Positions 6,867-13,913 of a stretch of DNA of 23,267 nucleotides are shown here, piece by piece. The position numbers and the translations under genes are program-made. Position 1 is the first letter of the stretch, and each line of letters opens with the position of its first letter. Location: IMG/VR virus record IMGVR_UViG_3300032308_001110, positions 1 through 23,267 of that record; one strand, 5' to 3'. The notes under the pieces are model-generated. The model worked only from the letters and a program-made list of their open reading frames with translations, made no database searches and was not told the origin of the DNA. The DNA comes from a virus.

Positions 6867-8745
6867 TAATAAAGTTTTCGTAGTATGTTCTTATCTGATA
6901 GGTTTTATCGTATTTTGGAGAGATTGAGTCTCTATATTTATTCAGTGATTCTTTAAACTGTTTAATAATATCATCTGGAACATCAAGTCCTAAGTCTTCA
7001 CCCACAGAACATAAAAACTCAATATATTCTTGTTCAAATACATAAACGCAAGATTTGTAGATATAAGAAAAATCTACAGATACATCGGTGAAGGGTAAGT
7101 TGAATTGTTTGTAGTCTACAACTTCTTTTCTGTTACCATCCATTAGATACTGCATCTGGTCGTTTAAGTTTTTCATTGCCAAAACATAATTGTTGGTAGA
7201 GGGAGAAATTATCTTCTCATAAATCTTTCTAAAGATTAACGAAGGAGTTTTTAGCTTGCCATTTTCTATATTGTGTTTTACAATTAAGTCTGTAAACCCT
7301 ATCATGGAAACATTCTCAAGGATCCAATAATTCATAAAGAAAAACTCTGTGAAGTCTTTTCTTGTGAATCCATTTGCTTCTACCACAAACTCTACATCTG
7401 ATGTAAACTTTGGATCTGCAGATATGTGATAATCTCCAAAGGTGTTCACATCGTCAAACGCATAGCTATTCATTCTTGATTTACCAATACAGATTTTTTC
7501 TGTTTTGATATTATGTTCTTTAATATAATCAGGAGAATATGCAGGAGAGTCTGGTAAGAATAACCAAAGGTATCTCTCTAAATTGTAACCATACTCATAC
7601 TGAATATCAACTTCATCATAGAAGTCATTTCGAGTATAACCTGGAAGACCCATCATAAACTCAAAGTCAGAACGAATTCCGTAAGTATCAAAAAGATACT
7701 GAGCAAACTCAAAATCTTTCTCACGAGGAATATCTGTTCGTTTAATATTCTTAAGGACTTCGTTATTTAAAGTTTGCAAACTAAGTTTGTATCGTTCAAC
7801 TACTTTGGCTCTTGCCAATGGCTCGATAGTTGCCCATCGTCTTTCCTGTTTAGACTTTGTCATACCATATATTTCTACATGGTTGGGTAAACCTGAATAT
7901 CCTTTAATCGTTTCAATATATTTGGAAACATCTTCATCTTCCAAATATATTCCATAGTTTGCATCAAGGATTTGAATCTGTTCAATACCAATCTGTGGTA
8001 TCCAATCCAAATCTTCTTTAATCATATCCAAAGATTTACGAATAACTTTACCACCGATACCACCACCCCACTCGCAGAACACACACTCGTATGGGCAACC
8101 ACGAGTCAATTCAATCGGTAAAACTAAAGGTACATTCCTGTCCATGGCAAGATTTTTACATTCAAAAAGAATGTCTTCATTACCTGCAATTAAACTTGAG
8201 GGAAAATCAAAATCAATCTTATTTGGACTTTTACCACGACCAGTTTTGTATATTGCAAACGAAACTTCTTTGTAGTTAATATCACCTTCTACAAATTGAT
8301 CAAGGATGTCAGTAATAAACCACTCACCGTAACTTGTTGGCTCACAGATAGCATCTACAAATTTATGTCTAATAAACCATCCAAGATTATTATGCGTAAT
8401 GTTAAGGTGTGGTCCACCAAGTAGAATAATACGATTTGGATTACGCTTCTTTAGTTCTTCAGCCACAGCCATAATAGCCATATGACTCCAAAGATAACTG
8501 GAGAATGCATAGATGTCCGACTCTTGCTTATCGTAATAATCTACAATCTGCTCAAATGTCCATCCCTCTAAATTAAGGATTGGTTTTTCCCAGATAACTC
8601 TATCTGAATATTTACCATGTTTAGTGTAGTAGTTCTTAAAGTTTAACCAATTGATTGGCAACCTTTGAATTGGAACACGAAGGTCAATATTAAGAAACGA
8701 GATTCTTATGGATTTTTTGAGTTGCTTCAACATAATCTGTTTCAC
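6841..8745 (-). CDS. B12-binding-type radical SAM enzyme, 634 residues
   Basis: Residues about 55-155 look like a cobalamin-binding Rossmann domain: DIYAFSSYLWSHMAIM, then NRIILLGGPHLNITHN and CEPTSYGEWFI. No DxHxxG is present, as in many B12 radical SAM enzymes. The radical SAM core begins at ELTRGCPYECVFCEWGG with C217, C221 and C224 for the 4Fe-4S cluster, and continues with LSLQTLNNEVLKNIKR and DFEFMMGLPGYTRNDF, typical of class B (B12) enzymes. The C-terminal 200 residues are less conserved in appearance. Such enzymes often methylate unactivated carbons or phosphinates, including in modified peptides, but other reactions are known. The ATG at 8745 overlaps the upstream radical SAM gene by 56 nt; a second ATG at 8733 is possible. 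The fold is clear; the substrate is unknown. Confidence 0.85.
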   Translation of the reverse strand: MKQIMLKQLKKSIRISFLNIDLRVPIQRLPINWLNFKNYYTKHGKYSDRVIWEKPILNLEGWTFEQIVDYYDKQESDIYAFSSYLWSHMAIMAVAEELKKRNPNRIILLGGPHLNITHNNLGWFIRHKFVDAICEPTSYGEWFITDILDQFVEGDINYKEVSFAIYKTGRGKSPNKIDFDFPSSLIAGNEDILFECKNLAMDRNVPLVLPIELTRGCPYECVFCEWGGGIGGKVIRKSLDMIKEDLDWIPQIGIEQIQILDANYGIYLEDEDVSKYIETIKGYSGLPNHVEIYGMTKSKQERRWATIEPLARAKVVERYKLSLQTLNNEVLKNIKRTDIPREKDFEFAQYLFDTYGIRSDFEFMMGLPGYTRNDFYDEVDIQYEYGYNLERYLWLFLPDSPAYSPDYIKEHNIKTEKICIGKSRMNSYAFDDVNTFGDYHISADPKFTSDVEFVVEANGFTRKDFTEFFFMNYWILENVSMIGFTDLIVKHNIENGKLKTPSLIFRKIYEKIISPSTNNYVLAMKNLNDQMQYLMDGNRKEVVDYKQFNLPFTDVSVDFSYIYKSCVYVFEQEYIEFLCSVGEDLGLDVPDDIIKQFKESLNKYRDSISPKYDKTYQIRTYYENFINEKYRKFS

Positions 8746-9736
8746 TGTTTATTTTAATAATTCTTGGAGCCAACTGTTTCATATGAACACAGTGCTCTTC
8801 AACCATATCATGGTGTTTTAAATCTTTAATTGTTTTCTTACAACCATTACAAATTGCAAACATTGGGCAACCGATACACTCATCTTTTAAAGAGTATAAC
8901 TCTGGGGCATTTTGTAGTGGTGTAATAAAACCACCTTCTTTAACTTCCTTTACAAAGTTAATAGGGTATTCTTTATCATCACCCATCGCTCCACAAGAGT
9001 AGTAATCACCCTCTGGATTCAATGCTCTAATGTGGTCATCGCAATTTCTTGCTTGAGGACAAACATTGGCAATATTGTTCAGACGAGTCATCATCTGTTT
9101 TGTATTGAATTCCCAATGCCAGAGATCTTTCTCGTATATTTCTATGTATGCTTCATATATTTTACTTAGGCGATATGGTTTATCCTGTTCGCCTGAAGCC
9201 ATAGCGTAATTGAGTTTACATTGAACATCCATCTTCTTGGCTAACTCTACATGTTTAATTGCATGCTTTTCATTCTCTTCAGAGATAACTGCAATAAAAC
9301 CTGGACGATAACCAATCTCTTTTAAGAATAAATCACTAACATCCCAAAAGTCTTTTTCAGTATAGACTCGATTCTCATTAATCTTACGACCAAACCCATA
9401 TTGAAAACTTGTGGTGACTCCGACTCTTGGGTGTTTGAACAAAGGTGTCCACATCTCTGGTTTCTTGTAGAATGCCCAGAGATTGGTCGTTAAACCTATT
9501 GTTGTTTGGAGATTGTGTTCCTCAATATACTGCAGAATTGCAAAGTAGTATTCTGGTTTCACCATCAATGGATCGCCACCATTGACGATAATTGTGTTTG
9601 TATTTGGGAATCTTTTTAGAAAGTCAAAAACATGCTGAAGATTAAGTGTACTGGCTTTGTCTTCTACGATTTTAGTCGATGAGCAAAACGAACACTTAAA
9701 GTTACACAGTTCCGTGGGTTTGATTATAAGTTCCAT
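8690..9736 (-). CDS. Radical SAM enzyme with SPASM-like C-terminus, 348 residues
   Basis: The protein starts directly with the radical SAM strand: MELIIKPTELCNFKCSFCSS, giving the CxxxCxxC motif C11, C15, C18. It then shows the SAM-binding IIVNGGDPLM (GGDP at 53-56) and GLTTNLW. The C-terminal third is Cys-rich: C226, C232, C248, then C287, C290, C296, C299, C316 in DECIGCPMFAICNGCK, consistent with a SPASM or twitch domain carrying auxiliary clusters. SPASM enzymes commonly modify ribosomal peptides or proteins. The start at 9736 overlaps the upstream gene by 35 nt but is required, because the first strand of the barrel begins at residue 2. It lies between the unknown paralog pair and the B12-type enzyme. 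It has no leader-recognition (RRE) domain that I can see. The substrate is unknown; the Cys-tailed 178-residue protein of the same cassette is a candidate. Confidence 0.88.
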   Translation of the reverse strand: MELIIKPTELCNFKCSFCSSTKIVEDKASTLNLQHVFDFLKRFPNTNTIIVNGGDPLMVKPEYYFAILQYIEEHNLQTTIGLTTNLWAFYKKPEMWTPLFKHPRVGVTTSFQYGFGRKINENRVYTEKDFWDVSDLFLKEIGYRPGFIAVISEENEKHAIKHVELAKKMDVQCKLNYAMASGEQDKPYRLSKIYEAYIEIYEKDLWHWEFNTKQMMTRLNNIANVCPQARNCDDHIRALNPEGDYYSCGAMGDDKEYPINFVKEVKEGGFITPLQNAPELYSLKDECIGCPMFAICNGCKKTIKDLKHHDMVEEHCVHMKQLAPRIIKINSETDYVEATQKIHKNLVS

Positions 9737-10688
9737 TTTTCACTTTATACTTATTAAGCCATGCTGTATTGTTTTGGTTTTTTAGAATCGTGTTCCAGAA
9801 AATAGGATTAACGGAATCAAAGTTAGAGTAGTTCGGAAATAGTAATTGAAATTCTATAGCAATCTCAGGATTTAGTAAACGAGTTCTAACAAACTCAGAT
9901 TTAGTCATAGTTAAAACAGGATCTAGAATATCTTGGTATTCTTCACTATTGTTCACTATTGTGAAGAAGTGTTTGTGATAGTCAAATCCAAATTTATCTT
10001 TAACTATTGGAACAACAGTATTTGGTAGAAACTCGTCAACTTTAAACTGATCAAGATATTCTTCTCGATATGCATCACTAGTCAAATTCTCTATGGTAAA
10101 CTCTGAATCAGACATAATAGCTGGAAGAGATTGTTCAGCGTATTTTACCCAAAATCCTGGAGATCCATCATACATTTCATTGACACGATCCGTACAATAA
10201 TCCAATGCGTCTTCGTCACCTCTAACTGAGTTTGCAAACGCAATTTCAACTCTGGTATATGTCAATGTAGATGAGAATGTAGATGCAGTATCAGTAGTCT
10301 TTAGGGTTTTTGGTAACTCAACAAACTCAACATCTCTATTTGTGAATGTTCCAATTCTGTAATTCTCTTTTAGTCTGTCGAACGAATATAACTCTTTAAC
10401 TGCATTAGTTTCTAGAACACCATTAAAGAAGTATGAGTACACATACATAAAGTTCTTAGTATCACAATAGATTATAGTTTTTGTATTTGAGTGATCTTGA
10501 TGAATCTCATTAAATAGGGTATCAAGTTGTTCGTCATCGATCTCTTCATATGAATGTAAAATATCATATGTAAGATGAACCATAGAATCACTGGATAGTT
10601 TTGGGTGTGAACCTATCCAAACTTGTTTGCTCTTTTCAAGAATACTATTTGTAGTTGATAGGTAACAATTGTCGAATAGGTATATCAT
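9702..10688 (-). CDS. Unknown protein, paralog of the adjacent 293-residue protein, 328 residues
   Basis: I do not recognise this family. The N-terminus MIYLFDNCYLSTTNSI resembles MLHLYNSCYVYPDAMF of the gene just upstream, and both have a strand of the form (T/F)IIYCD followed by an aromatic-rich helix (here TKTIIYCDTKNFMYVYSYFF). The C-terminal parts also look related (SEFVRTRLLNPEIAIEF here; EEFINDPKFLLLL there). The shared N-terminal half has an alternating beta/alpha look, possibly a Rossmann-like domain, with a Cys at residue 8 in both. No membrane segment or signal peptide is evident. Its ATG overlaps the upstream stop as ATGA, so the pair is translationally coupled. The position inside a radical SAM cassette suggests a partner, scaffold or substrate-handling role. 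This is inference only. Confidence 0.8.
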   Translation of the reverse strand: MIYLFDNCYLSTTNSILEKSKQVWIGSHPKLSSDSMVHLTYDILHSYEEIDDEQLDTLFNEIHQDHSNTKTIIYCDTKNFMYVYSYFFNGVLETNAVKELYSFDRLKENYRIGTFTNRDVEFVELPKTLKTTDTASTFSSTLTYTRVEIAFANSVRGDEDALDYCTDRVNEMYDGSPGFWVKYAEQSLPAIMSDSEFTIENLTSDAYREEYLDQFKVDEFLPNTVVPIVKDKFGFDYHKHFFTIVNNSEEYQDILDPVLTMTKSEFVRTRLLNPEIAIEFQLLFPNYSNFDSVNPIFWNTILKNQNNTAWLNKYKVKNGTYNQTHGTV

Positions 10689-11566
10689 GCTATTAAACCC
10701 AAATTTGTAATTTTTGATTGTGGTAATTTAAGTAGCCATCTAAGCAACCAAGTGTCTACTTTATCACTGGATAGTAGTAATAAAAATTTTGGGTCATTTA
10801 TGAATTCTTCAGTAACACCATCTTCAAAAAACTTTAAAATTAAAGAATCTGTAAAAATAGATCTATCTTTTCTCATTTCCATGTATAAATCTTTCATGGA
10901 AATAACTGTTCTAAATTGTTGGTTAAATGGATCTGTTGCCCAGCCATCTTCTTTTCTGGATAGGTAACATTGTCTTGCATCACCAAAGAATGAATATACA
11001 TAACGATTGATAAGTGCTTTTAAAATACCATCATAGTTATTTGGAACACCACATTTTCTATTAGCTATCTTCCATTCAATTCCTGCGTTTTCCCAAATCC
11101 AATATTGAGACATTGGAAATTTATCAACTGAAGACGGTGCGGTTAAATCAATAAACTTATCACCAAGATCGCTAATAATCTGTTTATTAGTAGAGTCAAT
11201 TAGTTTTGACTTTAATTTTAAACGAACACCAAATAGTTTTGCAAACTCAAGGAATAAAGATTCGTCAAAATTAAAGATATGCGATTTAATCTTTGCAGTA
11301 AAAAACTTGACTAGTGTTTCATCATCACAATAGATTATAAACTTCTCTTTATTACTGCAGACTGGTTCAACTAGATTACTATTAATAAAATCTTCATAGG
11401 TAGCGAATCGACCAAAGCACTGCTTTACTGCTACATTATTATAGTAAAAACTATTTTCGACTTGAGTGCCTAAAATAGCATGTTTTTGACCAACCACGAT
11501 ATAATCAGTGGAAGGATCAAACATTGCGTCTGGGTAGACATAACAAGAATTATAGAGATGTAGCAT
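10685..11566 (-). CDS. Unknown protein, first of a paralogous pair, 293 residues
   Basis: No family is recognised. The protein starts MLHLYNSCYVYPDAMFDP, has a predicted strand KFIIYCDDETLVKFF near residue 75, and a Trp/Tyr-rich middle (QYWIWENAGIEWKIANRKCG, then NRYVYSFFGDARQCYL). The C-terminus is helical and Leu-rich (DTWLLRWLLKLPQSK). It shares its N-terminal pattern and the IIYCD strand with the next gene, so the two probably arose by duplication and diverged strongly. The start overlaps the end of the 253-residue gene by 17 nt. There is no CxxxCxxC motif, so it is not itself a radical SAM enzyme. It is plausibly an accessory protein for the cassette enzymes; this rests on context alone. 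Confidence 0.8.
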   Translation of the reverse strand: MLHLYNSCYVYPDAMFDPSTDYIVVGQKHAILGTQVENSFYYNNVAVKQCFGRFATYEDFINSNLVEPVCSNKEKFIIYCDDETLVKFFTAKIKSHIFNFDESLFLEFAKLFGVRLKLKSKLIDSTNKQIISDLGDKFIDLTAPSSVDKFPMSQYWIWENAGIEWKIANRKCGVPNNYDGILKALINRYVYSFFGDARQCYLSRKEDGWATDPFNQQFRTVISMKDLYMEMRKDRSIFTDSLILKFFEDGVTEEFINDPKFLLLLSSDKVDTWLLRWLLKLPQSKITNLGLIA

Positions 11567-12311
11567 TTGTCTCTTCGTAGATAGATTGAAATTGTTCAGT
11601 GGTTAATGGTGTTTCTAACATAATTCTTAACAACGGAAAAATAAAACAGTTCTTCGATGTTATAAAGTTAATCAGAGTTTTACCTGAGTAAATCGGTCTA
11701 TCAAAATAGTGGTCGAAATACTTTATGTTATCAAACGATGGAACAGAACTATAATAGTGACAGTTGAATGTTATATTATCAAATAAATTTACAAATGTTT
11801 TTCCAATGTCTTGTTTTTCAGTGACAATATTATTTGTAATAAAATCACCCTGCTCTTCTTTATATACATTTAGGTTTTTAATTGCATATAATAAAACACC
11901 ATCCAATATTTCAGATAATTGTTTAATTAAATCTTTGTTCTGTTCTACATATTGTTGCACTTCATCATTAGATAAAATACATTGTTCTAGAACTGTTTTA
12001 TCATCTTCTGATTTATCAACCAAAGATAAATCGTATCCTCTAAAATAAAACAAACATTTAATTACAGTTGCTTCTAATTGATTAATATGACAAGTTGAAT
12101 TGTGTTTAATAAACTCACAAACTAATTCAGATCGTTCTTCGAAAGATACATCTGTTAAATTAATATTTAAAGATTCGTACTTTAAGTTACTCAAATATGT
12201 AACAAAGTTTTTAGCTTTAATTTTTGAATTAGCATAATCAATTTCAGGAGATTTAATATCTCCTGTTATAATACTTCTTAAAGTTTCAGAATCAAATGGT
12301 ATAGTGTACAT
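11550..12311 (-). CDS. Unknown cassette protein, 253 residues
   Basis: I chose the ATG at 12311 (MYTIPFDSETLRSIITG), which overlaps the stop of the Cys-tailed protein as TAATG. A longer frame from 12341 would reuse the codons of the Cys-His repeat out of frame and is unlikely. The protein is acidic to neutral and mainly helical in appearance, with scattered single cysteines and no known cofactor motif, membrane segment or signal peptide. The C-terminal region (FNCHYYSSVPSFDNIKYF, DRPIYSGKTLINF) is aromatic-rich. Its tight coupling to the candidate precursor suggests it may be made in fixed ratio with it, for example as a chaperone, leader-binding or scaffold partner. No family is recognised; function is unknown. 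Confidence 0.8.
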   Translation of the reverse strand: MYTIPFDSETLRSIITGDIKSPEIDYANSKIKAKNFVTYLSNLKYESLNINLTDVSFEERSELVCEFIKHNSTCHINQLEATVIKCLFYFRGYDLSLVDKSEDDKTVLEQCILSNDEVQQYVEQNKDLIKQLSEILDGVLLYAIKNLNVYKEEQGDFITNNIVTEKQDIGKTFVNLFDNITFNCHYYSSVPSFDNIKYFDHYFDRPIYSGKTLINFITSKNCFIFPLLRIMLETPLTTEQFQSIYEETNATSL

Positions 12312-12847
12312 TAAATGCTTCCGTGGCAAGATCCATGACAATTACTATGACAATAAAATTCTTCAATAGTGACTTGACTATTTCTATTGGTACTAATTGC
12401 AGTGGATAATGATGCCACAAATGCGTCTAATTCAGAAGCAGAAACAGTTCCATCTGCTGATGGTGGGGTTGTTCCAGCTAATGATACATCAAATGCTACA
12501 GCGTCATATGCTGCACTTAAATTAGTTATGTTAGAAGCATCAGATGATAATGACGCTCTAACATCACCTTGAATTTGATACCATTTTAATAATCGAACGA
12601 TTCTAATTCTAGATAATAATCTAGCGTATGCTCTAAAATTTGTAGTCAGAGTAGAAGCAGTTATATTAGTATCGGAAATATCACTTTCTAGCGTATGGGA
12701 ATAACCACCAGCACCACCGCCAGTAATATCTGTTTGAAAGGGTTGATTAGTACTATGCCACACAATACCAGTATTATATGTGCTCGATAACGCTGCCATC
12801 GCTTCAACGATGTTCGCTTTCGTTATATTATCGCCAGCTGTTGTCAT
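12311..12847 (-). CDS. Candidate RiPP-type or modifiable structural protein with CHxx-repeat tail, 178 residues
   Basis: The first 160 residues contain no cysteine and look like a small soluble or virion-type domain (MTTAGDNITKANIVEAMAAL; a Gly-rich TGGGAGGYSHTL loop; a basic helix RAYARLLSRIRIVRLLKWY; a Ser/Thr/Asp-rich region). The last 13 residues are three tandem Cys-His-x-x units, CHSN, CHGS, CHGS, plus Ile (C166, C170, C174). Such a Cys-rich repeat at the extreme C-terminus, directly downstream of and overlapping (20 nt) a SPASM radical SAM gene, is what a radical SAM-modified precursor looks like. An AAAGG ribosome site precedes the ATG. There is no double-Gly cleavage site just before the repeat and no transporter or protease nearby, so the tail may stay attached. 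A metal-binding tail on a structural protein is the main alternative. Confidence 0.8.
   Translation of the reverse strand: MTTAGDNITKANIVEAMAALSSTYNTGIVWHSTNQPFQTDITGGGAGGYSHTLESDISDTNITASTLTTNFRAYARLLSRIRIVRLLKWYQIQGDVRASLSSDASNITNLSAAYDAVAFDVSLAGTTPPSADGTVSASELDAFVASLSTAISTNRNSQVTIEEFYCHSNCHGSCHGSI
12314..12352 (-). repeat. Three tandem Cys-His-x-x codon units encoding the candidate core
   Basis: These 39 bases encode residues 166-178 of the 178-residue protein: C-H-S-N, C-H-G-S, C-H-G-S, I, directly before TAA. The last two tetrapeptides are identical but use different codons (TGT CAT GGA TCT against TGC CAC GGA AGC), so the protein repeat appears to be kept by selection rather than by recent DNA duplication. 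Confidence 0.85.
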
Positions 12848-13907
12848 TCTTTAACCTTTGCATTAGTGTTTTCGGTGCTGCACAGATATCTCCTTGCCAC
12901 TTCAATTGATGGCAGTCGCTATTACAGATATCAAATACATCACAGGTATAGCAACGAGGGTCTCTTTCTATCTCGCATGTAATGTTATTTATTCTTCCTC
13001 TGGCGGACAGTAGAGTTCTAATAGGTTGGAATATATCTCCAAATCCATTACCAACTGCAGCATTTGGACAACCAGCCACAGTTCCGTCGGCATTAATCGT
13101 AAAGATTTTTTGCTCACAATCTCTACATCGAACCCCACCATGTATACCTTTAGTCAAAGAAGAATATACACCTTCCAAGAGGACATCTTTATATTTAGGT
13201 TTTATTGTCTGATAGGTTTCATGCATTCTAACAAACCAGTCATCTTGATCTTTATTTGCAGGAAATATATGGGTATTTACCAGAGCCGAGCCATCATGGG
13301 TTAGTCGTTCAAACTGCACCCAATTAACACCTAGAGTATTGAGCCATAGAACTAACTCAGTGGTATCCATTTCCATTAATTGTTTATTCAGACTAATGTT
13401 TAGGGTGATGTTATGCCCTGCGTTTACTAGAGTTTGTAAATTCTTTCGCCAGAGTGCTTCTTGTTTATCATTCTCAAACCGAATACCCTTATCCCAAGAA
13501 GTGCAGAATCCATTCTTTAGAACAGTTCTGAAAAACTTCATGTGGTCTTCCGTTAAATTAAAACAGAGATTAGTCGAACACGACCAGTTAAGATTTGAAA
13601 ATAGTTTAGAAACCTTATCCCAGACATAGTACATATCATCTAGCGGAGCAAGGAATGGCTCTCCTCCATGAAATGTAATATTCCCACCATTAAAAGATGG
13701 GCATTCCTCGTGGAGTCGTTCAAACCACTCTACAGTATTATGGGGATTAAAGTATATCTTTTTGCCATTAACACCATTTGTAAAACAGTGTTGGCAGTTA
13801 AGTTGACAAGTCTCAGTGGTCTTAAGATAGACCACTAAGTCTTTTGGGATTAGTATATCTGAAAGAGATACATTTGTCTTATGAAAGACAATTGGATGAG
13901 TTATCAT
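12828..13907 (-). CDS. SPASM radical SAM peptide/protein maturase, 359 residues
   Basis: The radical SAM core begins VVYLKTTETCQLNCQHCFTN with C34, C38, C41 (CxxxCxxC), followed by NITFHGGEPFLAP (GGEP at 81-84) and NWSCSTNLCF. The C-terminal domain is a full SPASM-type cysteine set: C261 and C264 in GGVRCRDCEQ, C280 in DGTVAGCPN, then C311, C319, C322, C328, C332 and C342 (RCYTCDVFDICNSDCHQL). Anaerobic sulfatase-maturase and RiPP maturase families share this architecture, with auxiliary 4Fe-4S clusters that act on peptide substrates. It starts 6 nt after the stop of the 404-residue fibre gene and its end overlaps the Cys-tailed protein gene by 20 nt, so enzyme and likely substrate are co-translated. 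I infer it modifies the CHxx tail (thioether or C-C crosslink); the reaction is not determined. Confidence 0.9.
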   Translation of the reverse strand: MITHPIVFHKTNVSLSDILIPKDLVVYLKTTETCQLNCQHCFTNGVNGKKIYFNPHNTVEWFERLHEECPSFNGGNITFHGGEPFLAPLDDMYYVWDKVSKLFSNLNWSCSTNLCFNLTEDHMKFFRTVLKNGFCTSWDKGIRFENDKQEALWRKNLQTLVNAGHNITLNISLNKQLMEMDTTELVLWLNTLGVNWVQFERLTHDGSALVNTHIFPANKDQDDWFVRMHETYQTIKPKYKDVLLEGVYSSLTKGIHGGVRCRDCEQKIFTINADGTVAGCPNAAVGNGFGDIFQPIRTLLSARGRINNITCEIERDPRCYTCDVFDICNSDCHQLKWQGDICAAPKTLMQRLKNDNSWR

Positions 13908-13913
13908 GAATCA

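Noticed and set aside
6935-6942. AATAAATA octamer inside the B12-type radical SAM gene as a promoter for the oxygenases; similar octamers at about 12985, 15285 and 21825.
   Set aside because: They lie within coding sequence, lack the 29-30 nt distance to a start codon, and such octamers are expected by chance in AT-rich DNA. Kept only as a possibility in the findings.
12312-12341. Longer start (12341) for the 253-residue protein, adding MSWILPRKHL.
   Set aside because: Those codons are the CHxx repeat read in another frame; the TAATG junction at 12311 is the standard coupled start seen elsewhere in this window.
12311-12847. Assignment of the Cys-tailed protein to the His-Xaa-Ser (HxsA) system because of the HGS repeats.
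   Set aside because: HxsA-type proteins carry longer HxS repeats without the regular cysteines, and the full HxsBCD gene set is not seen. The resemblance is only in two HGS triplets.
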